Part shown: piece after piece, positions 46,412-57,458 of the stretch
Position numbering within the stretch: the first letter of the stretch is position 1
Layout: each line of letters starts with the position of its first letter
NCBI GenBank assembly: GCA_006503535.1
Contig: QYRS01000006.1
Coordinates: 3,286,001-3,350,000, forward strand
DNA: 64,000 nt
DNA from: Arthrinium phaeospermum
Taxonomy: Eukaryota > Ascomycota > Sordariomycetes > Amphisphaeriales > Apiosporaceae
Direction: 5' to 3'
Translations under genes and position numbers: made by a program
Notes under the pieces: model-generated
Told to the model about the DNA's origin: nothing
The model's database searches: none
What the model saw: the letters and a program-made list of their open reading frames with translations, nothing else

Positions 46412-46454
46412 AGGTGGTAAGTGCGGGGGGTGGCAGCAGCCTGGGGGTTGATCT
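46412..46454 (-). repeat. Right terminal inverted repeat
   Basis: 43 bp; read on the minus strand it starts AGATCAACCCCCAGG and ends CCACCT. The next two bases on the plus strand are TA. Confidence 0.85.
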
Positions 46455-46836
46455 TAAGCGTCTTTCTTGCTCAGACATCTTCGGCCACTGCAACGTGTGT
46501 GTGTGTCAAGCCCCTATCCCGTTTTTTGAAAAGCAAATTGGAGTCAACAAATAGCACCAATCTAGATGCAAGAATTACTGGGTTTTATATATGAGATCCT
46601 GACCACAAAGATGTTGATGTTTAGGTTGGTAGAACAGCACACTGTTACACCTTGGGGCTGACGAGCAGGCTGAGAATCCCCTCCCGGATTGGGGGCCAAA
46701 AAACGGAACATGCAATACACCGCCCCCGCGTACATTAAATAGCTGATGAACCGCTGGTCAGCAGGCCCCCAGTCCGAGGTAACCAGAACACCCCGACAGT
46801 TCGTTCCCGCTCCCCCAAAGTGGTGGCCGTCTCGAT
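46455..46836. other. Promoter region of the NLR gene
   Basis: About 380 bp of ordinary composition between the transposon and the NACHT gene's ATG; no gene seen. It is short for a promoter, so the transposon edge may sit within regulatory sequence. Confidence 0.5.
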
Positions 46837-49767
46837 ATGGCGGAGCTCGCGCTTCTTGGCCTTGTAGCCAACATCTTCCAATTTGTCGAGACTGGAGTCA
46901 AGATCGCATCGACCGCTAGGGATGTGTACCAATGCGTCGAAAACCTGCAGACGCGCGAGATCAGGCTGCTGCTGGAAGACATCAAACAGACAGGCGCTGA
47001 GATTCTAAAGCTGCCCGGCGGCACCCTTTCGGAAGATGAGGTGGCCATATGCGAATACTCGGACGAGTGCAACGCGATAGCTGCCGAGCTGGATGCGCTG
47101 GCGGCCAAGTTCGCCCGGAGAGAGGGCGGCAAGTCCCGTGCACTCGACAGCGTGCGCATTTCCTGGCACAGCCACACGAAGAAGAATGAGATACAGGACT
47201 TGGTTGCCCGCCTGAACCGGATTGACGGGAGACTTCGGGCGAGGTTCGAGAAAGTGCTGCACCGGCAGGCTGGTCTCGAGAATGAGGATCGGTGGTCGAG
47301 TGTCATGGCGGCCATTGAGCGCCTTGATCTCAAGGCTGGCACCATGGACATCGCACATGAGAACCTACTAGAAACGGCCGCACAGAACCTCAAGAACCAG
47401 CTCAAGACCGAGAGAGTCGTCGGCGAATTGGTCAGGTTATTCTTGGGAGAGATACGGACGATGCAATACTACCAGAACCAACTGCAGAGCTTGCTCTTTC
47501 GAGACATAAAGCAGCGCTATTCGGACATCAACCCGGCTCATGAAGCTACCTTCAAATGGACCTTCGACCGCAACTATACTGATTTCTCACAATGGCTTGA
47601 AAATGGAGGTGGATACTACTGGATTCATGGGTTGGCGGGCAGTGGCAAGTCAACGATGATGAAATACTTATACGAACACGACACTACCAAGGTCCTGCTG
47701 AGGAGCTGGGCAGGGAAGAACAAACTGGTGACTGCGAACTTCTTCTTCTGGGCCCTGGGTACGCGGATGCAAAAGTCGCAATTGGGACTATTGCAAAGCT
47801 TGCTCTTCCAGTTGGTCCGCGCCGATTTATCCCTTGCCGCCACAATCTTCTCCACCCGACGAACCAACGAGCCCTGGACCGTCCACGAGTTGCGAGAGGC
47901 TTTCAAACTGGCCTCGGCCCGTGCGGAGAACCACACGAGGTTCTGCTTCTTCATCGATGGTCTGGACGAGTACGAGGGGGATGAGGCTGATATCATCTCC
48001 ACGGTGGCCGAGTTGCTGAGCTCCCCCAACATCAAGATTTGCCTGTCAAGCCGGCCGTGGAACCGCTTTCGCGAAGCCTATGCTGACTGCCCTGGGCTCA
48101 CCCTCGAGTATTTGACCAAGGCGGATATCTTCGAGTACATCAAATCCGAGCTGCTTTCAAACCGCTCCTTCCAGCGTAGTGTGGAAGACGATCCAAGATG
48201 CCAGGGCATTATCACGCAAATCTCAGATCAAGCAAGGGGTGTCTTCCTTTGGGTGTTCTTGGTTATTCGCAACCTCATACGGGACATACAATCCCGAGAA
48301 CCGTTCGAGCATCTGCAACGGAGGGTAAGCGAATTGCCACCTTCGCTGGATGACTACTTCCAGCGCATATTCGACAGAATCGATGCCATATATCGCCAAC
48401 AAACCGCAAGGCTATTCTTGGTAGCTCTCTACCTCGAAGAGCACGACGAGGAGCCCTTGCCCCTGATGGCTTACAACTGCCTGGAGGCCGAGGTTCGGGA
48501 TCCCTCCTATGCGGCAAAACAGCGACTGCTTGCTCGAGACTCCGACTGGATCAAAACACTGCCGGAAAACATTGCCGAGTCCCAACGAATTGCGATAATC
48601 CGACTGGATGACAGATGTAAAGATCTCCTGCAGCCACGGAGAAATGAGGATTTCCACCCGGCTTCCATACATCACTTTCATATCAGTCTATTGCATCGAA
48701 CTGTGCGGGATTTCTTCAGGGATAACTACTACGGGGCGCTCCGGGAAAAGGCTGGTGGGGACTTCTCCCCTGAAGGATCCATAGCGAAATGCTTGCTCTG
48801 GCTCTTCAAGACTTACCCGATCAAACTTTTCTTTTCTCCGTCGGTGAAGGAGAGAGACGACCTACCAGACCACTTGAGAGTCCTGACACAGAAACCCAGA
48901 CAGCCCGAGGACTATAAGATGAGCCTCGTCTTGTATCGGTTCTGGTCGCACGTAATGCACAACGAGCCGCTCATCGATGATCAGGTCATAGCGAGTTTCT
49001 TCGACACCATGATAACATTCTGCGGCCAGAACTGGCCACAGCTAATCGTCCCAAAGTCGCTGACAAGGTACCTCAGCCCCTATCCTGCGGACCTCATGAT
49101 GACTCCCTGGGCATCCTACTTGAACCTGGAGGGCTTCTTGCGCCGCAACTGGAAGCCCGGAAAGGCCGAGGGGGGCTATTTTGACTACGAAGTCCTGACA
49201 CTCCTGCTCGCCCTCGAGCCACGATGCATCCAAGCACTGCCACCCTCTTCCGACGCCTCCGCGAGTGCAAGCAAAAGGCACAGCTACACTGGCAGCGTCT
49301 CCACAACTGAACAACTGCCATCCGATCCCACACCCGGTCCCCCCGCATCCAAAAAGACGACCGCCCCAGTCCCCATCAGCCCGCCCACAGTCCGCGCCCT
49401 GCTGGAGCTAGGCTGCGACCCGCGGGACCAGAAGCTGGGCCTCGCGTTCCTGGACCGGTTCCAGAAGGCGCACTGGGGCGACAGCAAGGCCGTCGTCGGG
49501 GTGACGCGGGTGGGCGGCAAGGCCGAGACGTACGTGTCGAGCCGCAACGTGTTCGAAGTGGCCAGGCTGCTGTTCGAGCACGGGCTCAGCGTGCCCCTGG
49601 GGCCCGACGAGGAGATTTCGCTCTGCAAGGCGAATTTTGGATCCGTCTTCCGGCCCATCTTCGGGATGGAGGGCGTCGCGGAGCTGGGGGAAATTCGGCG
49701 TCGGCTGCAGGGGCGGGTGGGGTGGGCGGGGAGGTTGTCGAGGGCGTTTGGGGGGTCGGGGAGGTGA
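46837..49767 (+). CDS. NACHT NLR-type (STAND) receptor with HeLo-like N-terminus
   Basis: Single exon, 976 residues. Residues 1-200 resemble the helical N-terminal domain of fungal STAND proteins (LALLGLVANIFQFVETGVKI, then long helices). The NACHT NTPase follows, with Walker A GLAGSGKST (about residue 265), Walker B FFIDGLDEYEG (about 370) and the downstream KICLSSRPW. The region after it (DQARGVFLWVFLVIRNLIRDI, ELPPSLDDYFQRIFDRID, HFHISLLHRTVRDFF) is the winged-helix and helical part found in this NACHT class. The C-terminal 400 residues contain no ankyrin, WD or TPR repeats, only a Ser/Pro/Thr linker and a short unrecognised end. Such proteins act in heterokaryon incompatibility and fungal innate recognition (family knowledge); the ligand is unknown. 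Confidence 0.9.
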   Translation: MAELALLGLVANIFQFVETGVKIASTARDVYQCVENLQTREIRLLLEDIKQTGAEILKLPGGTLSEDEVAICEYSDECNAIAAELDALAAKFARREGGKSRALDSVRISWHSHTKKNEIQDLVARLNRIDGRLRARFEKVLHRQAGLENEDRWSSVMAAIERLDLKAGTMDIAHENLLETAAQNLKNQLKTERVVGELVRLFLGEIRTMQYYQNQLQSLLFRDIKQRYSDINPAHEATFKWTFDRNYTDFSQWLENGGGYYWIHGLAGSGKSTMMKYLYEHDTTKVLLRSWAGKNKLVTANFFFWALGTRMQKSQLGLLQSLLFQLVRADLSLAATIFSTRRTNEPWTVHELREAFKLASARAENHTRFCFFIDGLDEYEGDEADIISTVAELLSSPNIKICLSSRPWNRFREAYADCPGLTLEYLTKADIFEYIKSELLSNRSFQRSVEDDPRCQGIITQISDQARGVFLWVFLVIRNLIRDIQSREPFEHLQRRVSELPPSLDDYFQRIFDRIDAIYRQQTARLFLVALYLEEHDEEPLPLMAYNCLEAEVRDPSYAAKQRLLARDSDWIKTLPENIAESQRIAIIRLDDRCKDLLQPRRNEDFHPASIHHFHISLLHRTVRDFFRDNYYGALREKAGGDFSPEGSIAKCLLWLFKTYPIKLFFSPSVKERDDLPDHLRVLTQKPRQPEDYKMSLVLYRFWSHVMHNEPLIDDQVIASFFDTMITFCGQNWPQLIVPKSLTRYLSPYPADLMMTPWASYLNLEGFLRRNWKPGKAEGGYFDYEVLTLLLALEPRCIQALPPSSDASASASKRHSYTGSVSTTEQLPSDPTPGPPASKKTTAPVPISPPTVRALLELGCDPRDQKLGLAFLDRFQKAHWGDSKAVVGVTRVGGKAETYVSSRNVFEVARLLFEHGLSVPLGPDEEISLCKANFGSVFRPIFGMEGVAELGEIRRRLQGRVGWAGRLSRAFGGSGR

Positions 49768-50387
49768 TGATGGGGGACATGGTGGTGTGAATGGAAGGGT
49801 TTTGCTTGTTTGCTAGAGCTTGCACCCAACATGCTTGCATCCTTGACACGACTAAAGGAAACTGTTTCCCAAATGGGAAGATAAGTCTCGTTCTTTCTGG
49901 ATAGGGGCACTCTTATACGAAGGAATCACATCTTCAACAACTCATTGAACACGTCTCCTAAAGAGAATCTCACCAACGAGCAAGTCGGGGTACACAAGCT
50001 CTATCATTTCACGTGTCTTGGTAGACGGGTCCATCATTTTGTTTACACAAGGCGTTGCCTGATCTTATTAGTGGCCTGTGTACTTATTTTTATGGGTTTG
50101 GTTTTCTTCCTTTCCCCTATACCAAGCTTCTCCCCATATCGTGTTTACTTTCGCGACACCTCTCGAGTCCAGTCCGATTCGACAACAATATATACAACAC
50201 CGAAAGTATCCAACGTGCACCAAGAAAAACAAGCCGGAGAGTTCCAGTCGGTCAAACCACCACTGTTCAACAGCTTTCTACCACTGCCAAAGACCGAGGA
50301 AAGAGGAACAATCGTACCTGGCGAGGATTCCCCCCCCCCCCCCCCCCCCGTTCTGTCTCCCCAGACTTGGAATAGACCGATAGTACT
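49768..50387. other. Convergent spacer with poly-C tract
   Basis: Lies between the 3' ends of the NLR gene (+) and the Gly-rich protein gene (-). A plus-strand frame through 50457 depends on translating the C run as proline and the Gly-rich gene backwards, and is rejected. No other feature. Confidence 0.6.
50330..50349. repeat. Homopolymer C tract, 20 bases
   Basis: Twenty consecutive C about 40 bp beyond the stop codon of the Gly-rich gene, so a G run in its probable 3' untranslated region. Confidence 0.9.
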
Positions 50388-50968
50388 TCAGTTGCCGTTC
50401 TGGCCGGCACCCCCTCCCTGCCCGCCCTGGACCGCGCCTCCACCCTGGCCCCCCTGAGCCGCACCTCCCCCCTGACCGTTCTGCTGGCCGCCGTTGGTTT
50501 GAGCGGCCCCTCCTCCCTGGCCGTTCTGACCGGCGCCGCCGTTGTTGTTCTGGTTGGCACCGCCCTGGCCATTCTGGGCGGCACCACCGTTTTGGGCAGC
50601 GCCACCGTTGCCGGCATTGAACCCGTTGTTGCCGTTGCCGTTGCCGTTGCCATTCTGGGCAGCCCCTCCTCCCTGGCCGATCTGGGCGGCGCCTCCTGCT
50701 TGGCCGCCATTCTGAGCGGCTCCGCCGTTGTTGTTCTGGGCGGCGCCTCCGTTGTTCTGGGCTCCGCCGCCCTGGCCGTTGTTCTGGTTACCGCCGCCGT
50801 TACCCTGGGTTACTCCTTTGTGGCTTGATGCAATGTTAGTCTCGGCATCTATTGTAGATTCTATGCAGACAGCATGTTGTTGGCCCAGAGAGTGGACACT
50901 TACTGGCGGGGCTCAATGGCCATGGCCGAGGCGGCGACGGCAAGGGCGAGAACGTGGATGAACTTCAT
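50388..50968 (-). CDS. Secreted Gly/Asn/Gln-rich repeat protein
   Basis: Exons 50968-50904 and 50823-50388 with an 80-bp intron (GTAAGT donor, GACTAAC branch, TCAAG acceptor; phase 2), 166 residues. Exon 1 encodes the signal peptide MKFIHVLALAVAASAMAIEP. Exon 2 is almost entirely Gly, Asn, Gln and Ala, arranged as degenerate repeats of GGAAQNGQGG and QNNNGG, ending GGGAGQNGN. There are no cysteines. No catalytic domain is possible with this composition; a structural, matrix or adhesive role in the wall or extracellular space is the likeliest reading. Similar Gly/Asn-rich secreted proteins are known in fungi but evolve fast, so homology is hard to judge. Confidence 0.75.
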
Positions 50969-53900
50969 TTTCAAGGTAGTGGTGTTTTGTACAAATTGTA
51001 TTCGGGGTAAGAACTGAGCAGGGGAGGTTGGTAAACGATTCGTCAACGATGAAGTATATGAACAGAAAGGAATGGACCAGCCAAGGAATAGGAATACAAG
51101 ATCAACGACAGTGTAATGAGGATGAGATGGAGAAGAGAGGCGAGCCACTTGAGGGAGAGGCAGGTTTCGGGTTTATATACTCGGGTAGAAGCCGGCATGA
51201 GCCTATGAGCCTACCGGTATACACCCGCCTAAACACCCACCAACATCCGCCCTGATACGGCTGATTTGCTGCATCGATGTAGACAAGCGGCGAGATGCTC
51301 CTCATAGCCGAAAATATGTTTGTCTGGTTGATACAGACCCCATGCACTCCAGAGACGAATCACAGGCACTATGCATTCGCGTAAGGCCGACTTGATGGTT
51401 TGCGACGTCTCATGGCGTTTTGAAATATATTCCCTTGGGAATTTGCCAGAGAGGGCTGAATGGCGATAGGCTGTTCCAAACCACTGCGCAATGTTGGGGC
51501 TAAATCGAGCAAGACGGTATGCGCCAAGCTCCCATCAACAGCCAGTTGAAACAAAACAGGGGTTTCCCCAGGATCTCCCATCATTACCCTAACCTTTCGC
51601 TTCCAACTCCCCGGCAGTACACCTTCAGATGAGAGACACTCCTGATGCAAGGCAATGTCAATCTTAACCGAGAAGAATCTGGTGAATTGTGCGGTAGCAG
51701 ATTGGATCAACCAATTGAGAGGAAGCTGTAGCAAGTGTGGCAGGGGGGTTATTTGCCTATGTCGCAGGTGTCACTGAAGCGCTCTGTTTGAATTGGACAT
51801 GGCAGACATTTGAAACTGAATCGACGTGCTGCAGCTTATTTGGAACCTCTCCCAATGCAGTGCAAATCTTGCATTTCCAAGCTCTTGTTGTCAAAGTAAC
51901 TGAAGATTGGCAAACATCTGAATGGGTTTGAAACCGCTGTAATGTTGTGGTGTACTACGCGTTGGGCTGGTTGATTTAGGGGTGTACTCTAGTGCCAAAT
52001 CGAAGAAAATGCGCCCAAGCTCCCGTCAAAACTGGCCAGCAGGCTAAACAGTCGAGAATTCGTCCACTAACTCAAGTTTGCATGTTTTCATGTTCCAGGT
52101 CTTGTCGCAACCGCAAGCTCGTAAGCCCTACATGCGCATCAAAACCAGATTTCCCTTCCAATTGGCAGATGGGATTGCTATGGCTGGGCACTGGTTTCTC
52201 ATTGTCGCGAGTGCAAACGAACAGTACCTGTAGCCTGCGATTATCAAGCATTGGACGACACATGCAGTTGGAAGCATAGCCTCACCTCTCCTCACCTCAC
52301 CCGCCAAGCCATGGCGGTCTATCTGACTTGACTCTGGGAACTCCGAGCCTCAAGAAAGCCTTGTATCGCCTCCTTTTTCTTCGGCAGCAAGCGAGACGGG
52401 AAGCGGTTATGAATGAGCCTGGCCGCTTCCTTGATTTCTATTGATTCATTCTCCGGGCTGGCGCAGCGACCGACGCAGCGAGATGTATCGGCATGTCTAG
52501 CGGTGACAAACAGTGAAGCATGGTGTTGTCGTATGGGATTTCCAGCTTTTTCCTGCGATTAATTGAGTGATGCCCGACATACGATGACTGCGATTGTCAC
52601 GTTGCGTGGCGTGATTGAGCCTGTCGGCTCAGTTGGAGGCAGGAACGCAGCCAGCCTCGGAGGGCGTCCGAATCGCCAAGATCCCCAAAATCCCAGAGAA
52701 GCCATGCCGACAATGGGGATTCGGCGGTGTCGCTGTCAAAACGACCTGTCAAACATCAGACGCCATTCCGTTCAACCCCAGGCGACCCAGCTCAGCTTAC
52801 TGTAAATTGCCGTCTCTTTTCTGCATCGTGAAGCAAAATTTAGACTGGTACAACTCTGAGGCGTCGGAACTTAGATATATCTACTTTTAGAACAGAAGAA
52901 ATTGCAGTTTAACTAATATATCTGCTCCGATAACTTGACAAGCATTGGAATCTCGTTGCCTAATGATCCATCTCGGTTCAATCGACCGAAAACAAGGGTG
53001 GGGCCGTCTCGGCGGGGCAGTTGCTTCACTGCTTGACATCGATGTCAATGTTCAATTGGAGTTATGCCCTACCTACGTATATGTTGATATGTAATCAAGG
53101 AATGGCAGCGCAGTACGTACCTGTGTGCATATCGCGTTTGTAGCTTGGTATGTAGGTCAGTGGTGATGCGGTCAGCAGTCAGTCCATCTCCCGGTGGCAC
53201 GACAGGCGAACAACGGAAATAAGAACGGAGAAAGATAGCATCGCCGTCCGTCAGCGAGGAAGCTTATGGAAGCCGTTGCGTTGCCCAAGAAATCAGCATC
53301 CAGCATGCAAGCCTCGAATTAAGGTTATTCGGGCCATCATCATCTATTTTAGAGTTATCTCGGTGCCTGCGTTGGCGGTTCCAGCGATGTGGTAAGGCCT
53401 AGTAATCGTCTGATCCTTCCAACGAGGATGCGCCACGGCACCAATAGCAGGCACCGACTTTCTGTCTCAGCTTGAGCGCCTTTCTTCCACCCGTTTGCCA
53501 TTAGTCCCCGTAGCCCGACGAGAAAGCAGGCTAGAGACTGGGATTGATCGGGAAATGATTATTAATTTTCAGCGCTGCCGAGCCCGCCGGATTGCGGCGA
53601 GAGATGTGGTTCGACCGACAGGGGTCGCCCTCAGTCTGGCCCACACCGTCTCGACCTTTAACTTTTCCACTGCTGCTGACATGCATGGTACTAATACTGT
53701 GCATACATGGCAGGGCATCCAGCATCTTGTCTATAGTTGGCCCCCCTCATTCTGCACGTTACGTCGCATTGGGCCAATCCCGTCTGCTGAAGAGATCTCG
53801 GTCTAGTCGAATTGCGGAAGTCGATGCCCTGGTCTCTGCCACTGGGTTGGACAAACGGTTCACGTTGGACGTTTGAACCGCCTCAGGTTGCATTTTAACG

Positions 53901-54827
53901 TTCTCGTCGCGGAGACTTGGTGGGCATCCCAACCACACTGCCAGAACCAGAATAACCACTAGCACTCGCTATACTATGACCGAACTAGCTTTCATTCGAC
54001 CCCATCTCGCCGCCCCCATACCCCTGGCTACTTTAGTTGATTGACCTGCTAAATGCCAGCAGTCAAAGCTTTACCCGAACGTCACTCGCAATGCAAGCTA
54101 CTATTCAGCTAACGGATCATAGGCCAGGCCGAAAGTACGGTGCAGAACGAGTGGACTCGTTAAACCAAATTTGTTAAGCAGCACCCCCCGGTTCTGGTAT
54201 TTTGCTTGGCTCCGCACGATGCCCATAGCAGCGAAATGCGCTGCTACCCTCCCTCAGCGTAAAACCCGCCAATCAGCTTCAACCTGCACAGCCAGAGCCA
54301 TCTCCATCAGCCTTATGCCAAGTGGAACGCCAAGCTTTGCTATGTCATGCTATCAAGACTTCTCGAAATGGAGAGTACATCGCGCTCCCCCAGGTCTAGG
54401 GCCTATCCGGGAACGTCCATCCCCCAATACCGACTCGGTATATTAACTTTTATCTCTCTACCTGGAGGGATTGAGAAACCTGTGGACCGGGTCACCTTCC
54501 TCCCCATAATCATGACATAACATATCTCTTCTGTATACTATTTCCCCATTGACATGACACAGCCCCCACAAAGTTTACCTGTGTTCTTGTGCGCCTAATA
54601 CTCCTAGGACGGCTGATGTCCCACGCTGGTGTGTGAGATCGAAACAAGATTCCACCCAAGGTACAAGATTATTCAGATCCAAGGATCCATGTCATCCTAC
54701 CGCTGGTAGGAGCTCGAGGCAGACGCTTTCTTTCAGCTTCGTATAGTGCAGCCAGCCACTAGGTTACTCCGATATTATATAATACTCCTCCCTTCAACAA
54801 CACAGCTGAGACACAACACACAAAACG
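50969..54827. other. Large gene-poor region
   Basis: About 3.9 kb without a convincing gene. A 121-codon minus frame at 51369-51734 contains VLFQLAVDGSLAHTVLLDLA, and a short diverged copy of the same stretch occurs near 51985-52050, so degenerate remnants of a duplicated gene are possible. The remaining frames (52563-52890, 53495-53876, 54171-54446) lack domains and codon bias. The last 100 bp are the promoter of the FAD monooxygenase gene. Confidence 0.5.
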
Positions 54828-56503
54828 ATGGCCACCCCTCGGATATCCTCGCCGTCCGTGTGGACATCTACCAGCGACCCATGGAGCAGCCAGCCCGCCT
54901 GCCACGACGACCCATCCTCCTCCTACTCCTCGCCCTTTTTTGGACTTTCCGACTTCGATAACATGTCGGACCACGCCTCCTCCACCTCGTCGTCGGCGCA
55001 CGTGCTGCGCGTGGCCATCGTCGGCGGCGGCCTCGGCGCCGCCTGCCTCCTGCGCGGGCTCCTGCGCTACCCCCACATCGTCGCCGACCTCTACGACGCG
55101 CGCCCGCGCTTCCGCGACGAGGGCCCGGCGCTGGACCTCAGCGAGGCCCACCAGGAGGTCCTCCGGTCCCTGGACCCGGCCCTGGACGCTTGTCTCGACC
55201 GCGCGGGCGCCGTCTATAGCTCCGTGGCCCTGTGCGTGGGCACGGCCACCAGCCCGCATCGCGGTATCGATGTTTCGGGCTTGCCCATCCCCGGCCGCCG
55301 CACCGTGGGCCGCCAGGCCCTGTTGGACGAGATCCTCGCCGACGTGCCACCTTACTTGCTGCACACCAACACGCCCATCGTCGCCGTAAGCGCAGCGGCT
55401 GAAGGGGACAGTGGCGGCGGCGCGGCGTTCCTGGAGTTCGTGGACGGGACGCGGAGGCGGTACGACGTCGTCGTGGGCACGGACGGGACGCACAGCTTGG
55501 CGCGGTCCTTCGTGGTGTCGTCGGGACAAGGGTCCGACCAGACTGTACCTGCAGAAAGCGGGGATGACGAGGAGGACCCGGCCCTCGCGCCCGTCTCCGC
55601 GGGGAGCTGGACGCTGCCCCTCGTGGTGCCGCTCGCGCGCGCCCAGCAGGCCATGGGGCCCGGGTACCTGGACCCGCAGAGCCCCTGCCGCGCGGGCTGG
55701 ATCGGGGACGGGATTTTCATGCAGCACGACCTGATCAACCACGGGCGCGACGTGCAGATTTCGCTTTCGGCGGTGTTGCCACCGCCGCCGCCGTCTTCGA
55801 ATGGTGGGCGGGATCCGTATCCCGGTTCCGCGGGTCCTAGTTGGGCGAAATTGTTCACGCCGGAGGAGTTCGAGGCGACGTTTGCGCAGAATCGATCGCC
55901 TGCTTGCCAGGGGATGGTGAAAGTAAGTTATTCAAATACCTACTGAAACCGTACGAGTGATCAAAGGCTAACAGAAAGGAACCCACTCAGCTCGTCCAAA
56001 GCGTCTACACCGTCCAAATTGCAGGCATCGTGCAAACGCACCACGCCCCCACCCGGCGCTACGGCCGCGGCCGCGTCTGCGTCCTGGGCGAGGCCGCGCA
56101 CGCCGCGGGGCCCTACCACGGCGCCGACGCGGCCGGCCTGTCGCTCGAGCACGCCATGGTGCTGGCGGCGCTGCTGGGGCACTCGGCGTCCTCGGGCGTG
56201 GGGCTGCGGGGGCTGACGAAGGGCGGGGGCGACGTGGAGGCGTCGCTGCCTTTTTACGCGCTGCGGGCTTACGAAGCGGTGTGCCGGCCCCGCGCGGACC
56301 GGGTCGTGAGGGCGGCGTCGGAGGTCGATGATATCTTGTTGGGACGGGGCGGTGCTGAGGGCCTGGTCGACCTGGATCCGGTGAGCATCGCGGAGCGGTT
56401 ACGGCAGAGGTGGCCTGCTGTTCACAACTTGCATGTTACGGGGTTGCTGAATGCGGCGGTGGATACTATGGAGCAGTTTATTGCTGAGGACTCGAAATGG
56501 TAG
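54828..56503 (+). CDS. FAD-dependent monooxygenase (salicylate-hydroxylase-like)
   Basis: Exons 54828-55922 and 55991-56503 around a 68-bp intron (GTAAGT donor, GGCTAAC branch, ACTCAG acceptor; phase 0), 535 residues. The FAD-binding Rossmann motif is VAIVGGGLGAACLLRGL (about residue 63). VVGTDGTHSLAR is the DG-type motif of class A flavoprotein hydroxylases. GEAAHAAGPYHGADAAGLSLE in exon 2 corresponds to the second FAD motif, usually GDAAHA, here with Glu for Asp. The first 45 residues are Ser/Pro-rich; a second ATG at 54963 would remove them and place the Rossmann fold near the usual start. Predicted NAD(P)H- and O2-dependent hydroxylation of an aromatic or polyketide substrate. No partner biosynthetic genes are adjacent. 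Confidence 0.88.
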
Positions 56504-57458
56504 AATAAGGGCGAATGTGTGAGCTTACCTGCAGCCGTGTTGCTGCGTTCATGTTTGTTCTCTTCCATTGGTAGTTTCCGGGTTCTGTATTTAGGAGATG
56601 ATACCCCTGAATCCCTGATTTCATTCCCTCTCCCTAGCATCTCTTGGGCGTTCGGTTAGGCGGGCTTGGTCTGTTAAGGCATCCTATTATTGAGGTAAAC
56701 TGCTCTTTGTGAGTCTTTCGTTTCTGTTGGGGAGCCTTGGTATGAATCGCAAGAAAAGAGAAGAAAAAGGGGGGGAAAGATAGAAACCGTTGCGGTGCTT
56801 CTTCTGGCTCCCAAATTTGTGATATTCTACTTTATATACGCAACAAAAGCGATCTCTAGGTCCAATTGCCTTGGCCTGCAATGCTTGTACTTCATGCAAT
56901 GTTACGTTCTTGATGGAGACCTTGATGACTAAGGGGGAAACCAAATGGTTGCTGCCTGCAGGATCGAGGTTCTCCGATGCGGCACAGTTGATGTTTATTT
57001 CGGGTTGCATGCGTCTACGTTTTCGATGCCTGATCCCAGCCCCCGGTATCCAATCAGTTTTAGCCATCTACAGGTGGAAATATGAAAAGCTCATCATCCT
57101 TTCCGGCCCGGCGTTTGCGGCACGGTGCATTGGCGGGCGTTCTAGATTCCGACAGATAGTCTGTCATCGCATTGGCAGTGCACTTGTATTTTCGGTGTTG
57201 CATTGACTTTTGAGCTATGGGTAGATCGAATAAGCTTTGGTGCGGGGATGCGAACCATTGGTTCGCGATGACTTCATGCTGTGTGTGCGATGACGTCCAG
57301 AGGAGGGGAGTCAAAATCGACCCCAAACCCCATGATTCAAAAAGATCACTTCGGCACTTGTCGAATATACCGCATACGAATGGACACTCAAACTTTAGTA
57401 TCCTTCAATCTATTCAAAAAAAATCTGCAAGTCATCGATCAATCTCTAGAAATCAGGC
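56504..57458. other. Intergenic
   Basis: No supported gene; A+T-richer than the flanking genes. Includes the presumed promoter of the gene at 57459. Confidence 0.55.

Larger units (their letters stand above)
45192..46454. mobile_element. TIR DNA element with A/T-only interior
   Basis: A 1263-bp element bounded by 43-bp terminal inverted repeats that match at 40 positions and begin AGATCAACCCCCAGGCTGCT. It is flanked on both sides by TA (45190-45191 and 46455-46456), as expected for Tc1/mariner-type insertion. Between about 45260 and 46380 the sequence is almost entirely A and T, without any open frame, consistent with extreme RIP (C-to-T, and G-to-A on the other strand). No transposase can be recognised. 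The TIRs keep many CpA dinucleotides, so they were not mutated. An alternative is a MITE-like element that captured or expanded A/T-rich sequence. Confidence 0.75.

Noticed and set aside
49945..50457. 170-codon plus frame with a membrane-like segment and Pro-rich end
   Set aside because: Lacks an ATG at its start, uses the C homopolymer as proline codons and overlaps the Gly-rich gene in antisense.
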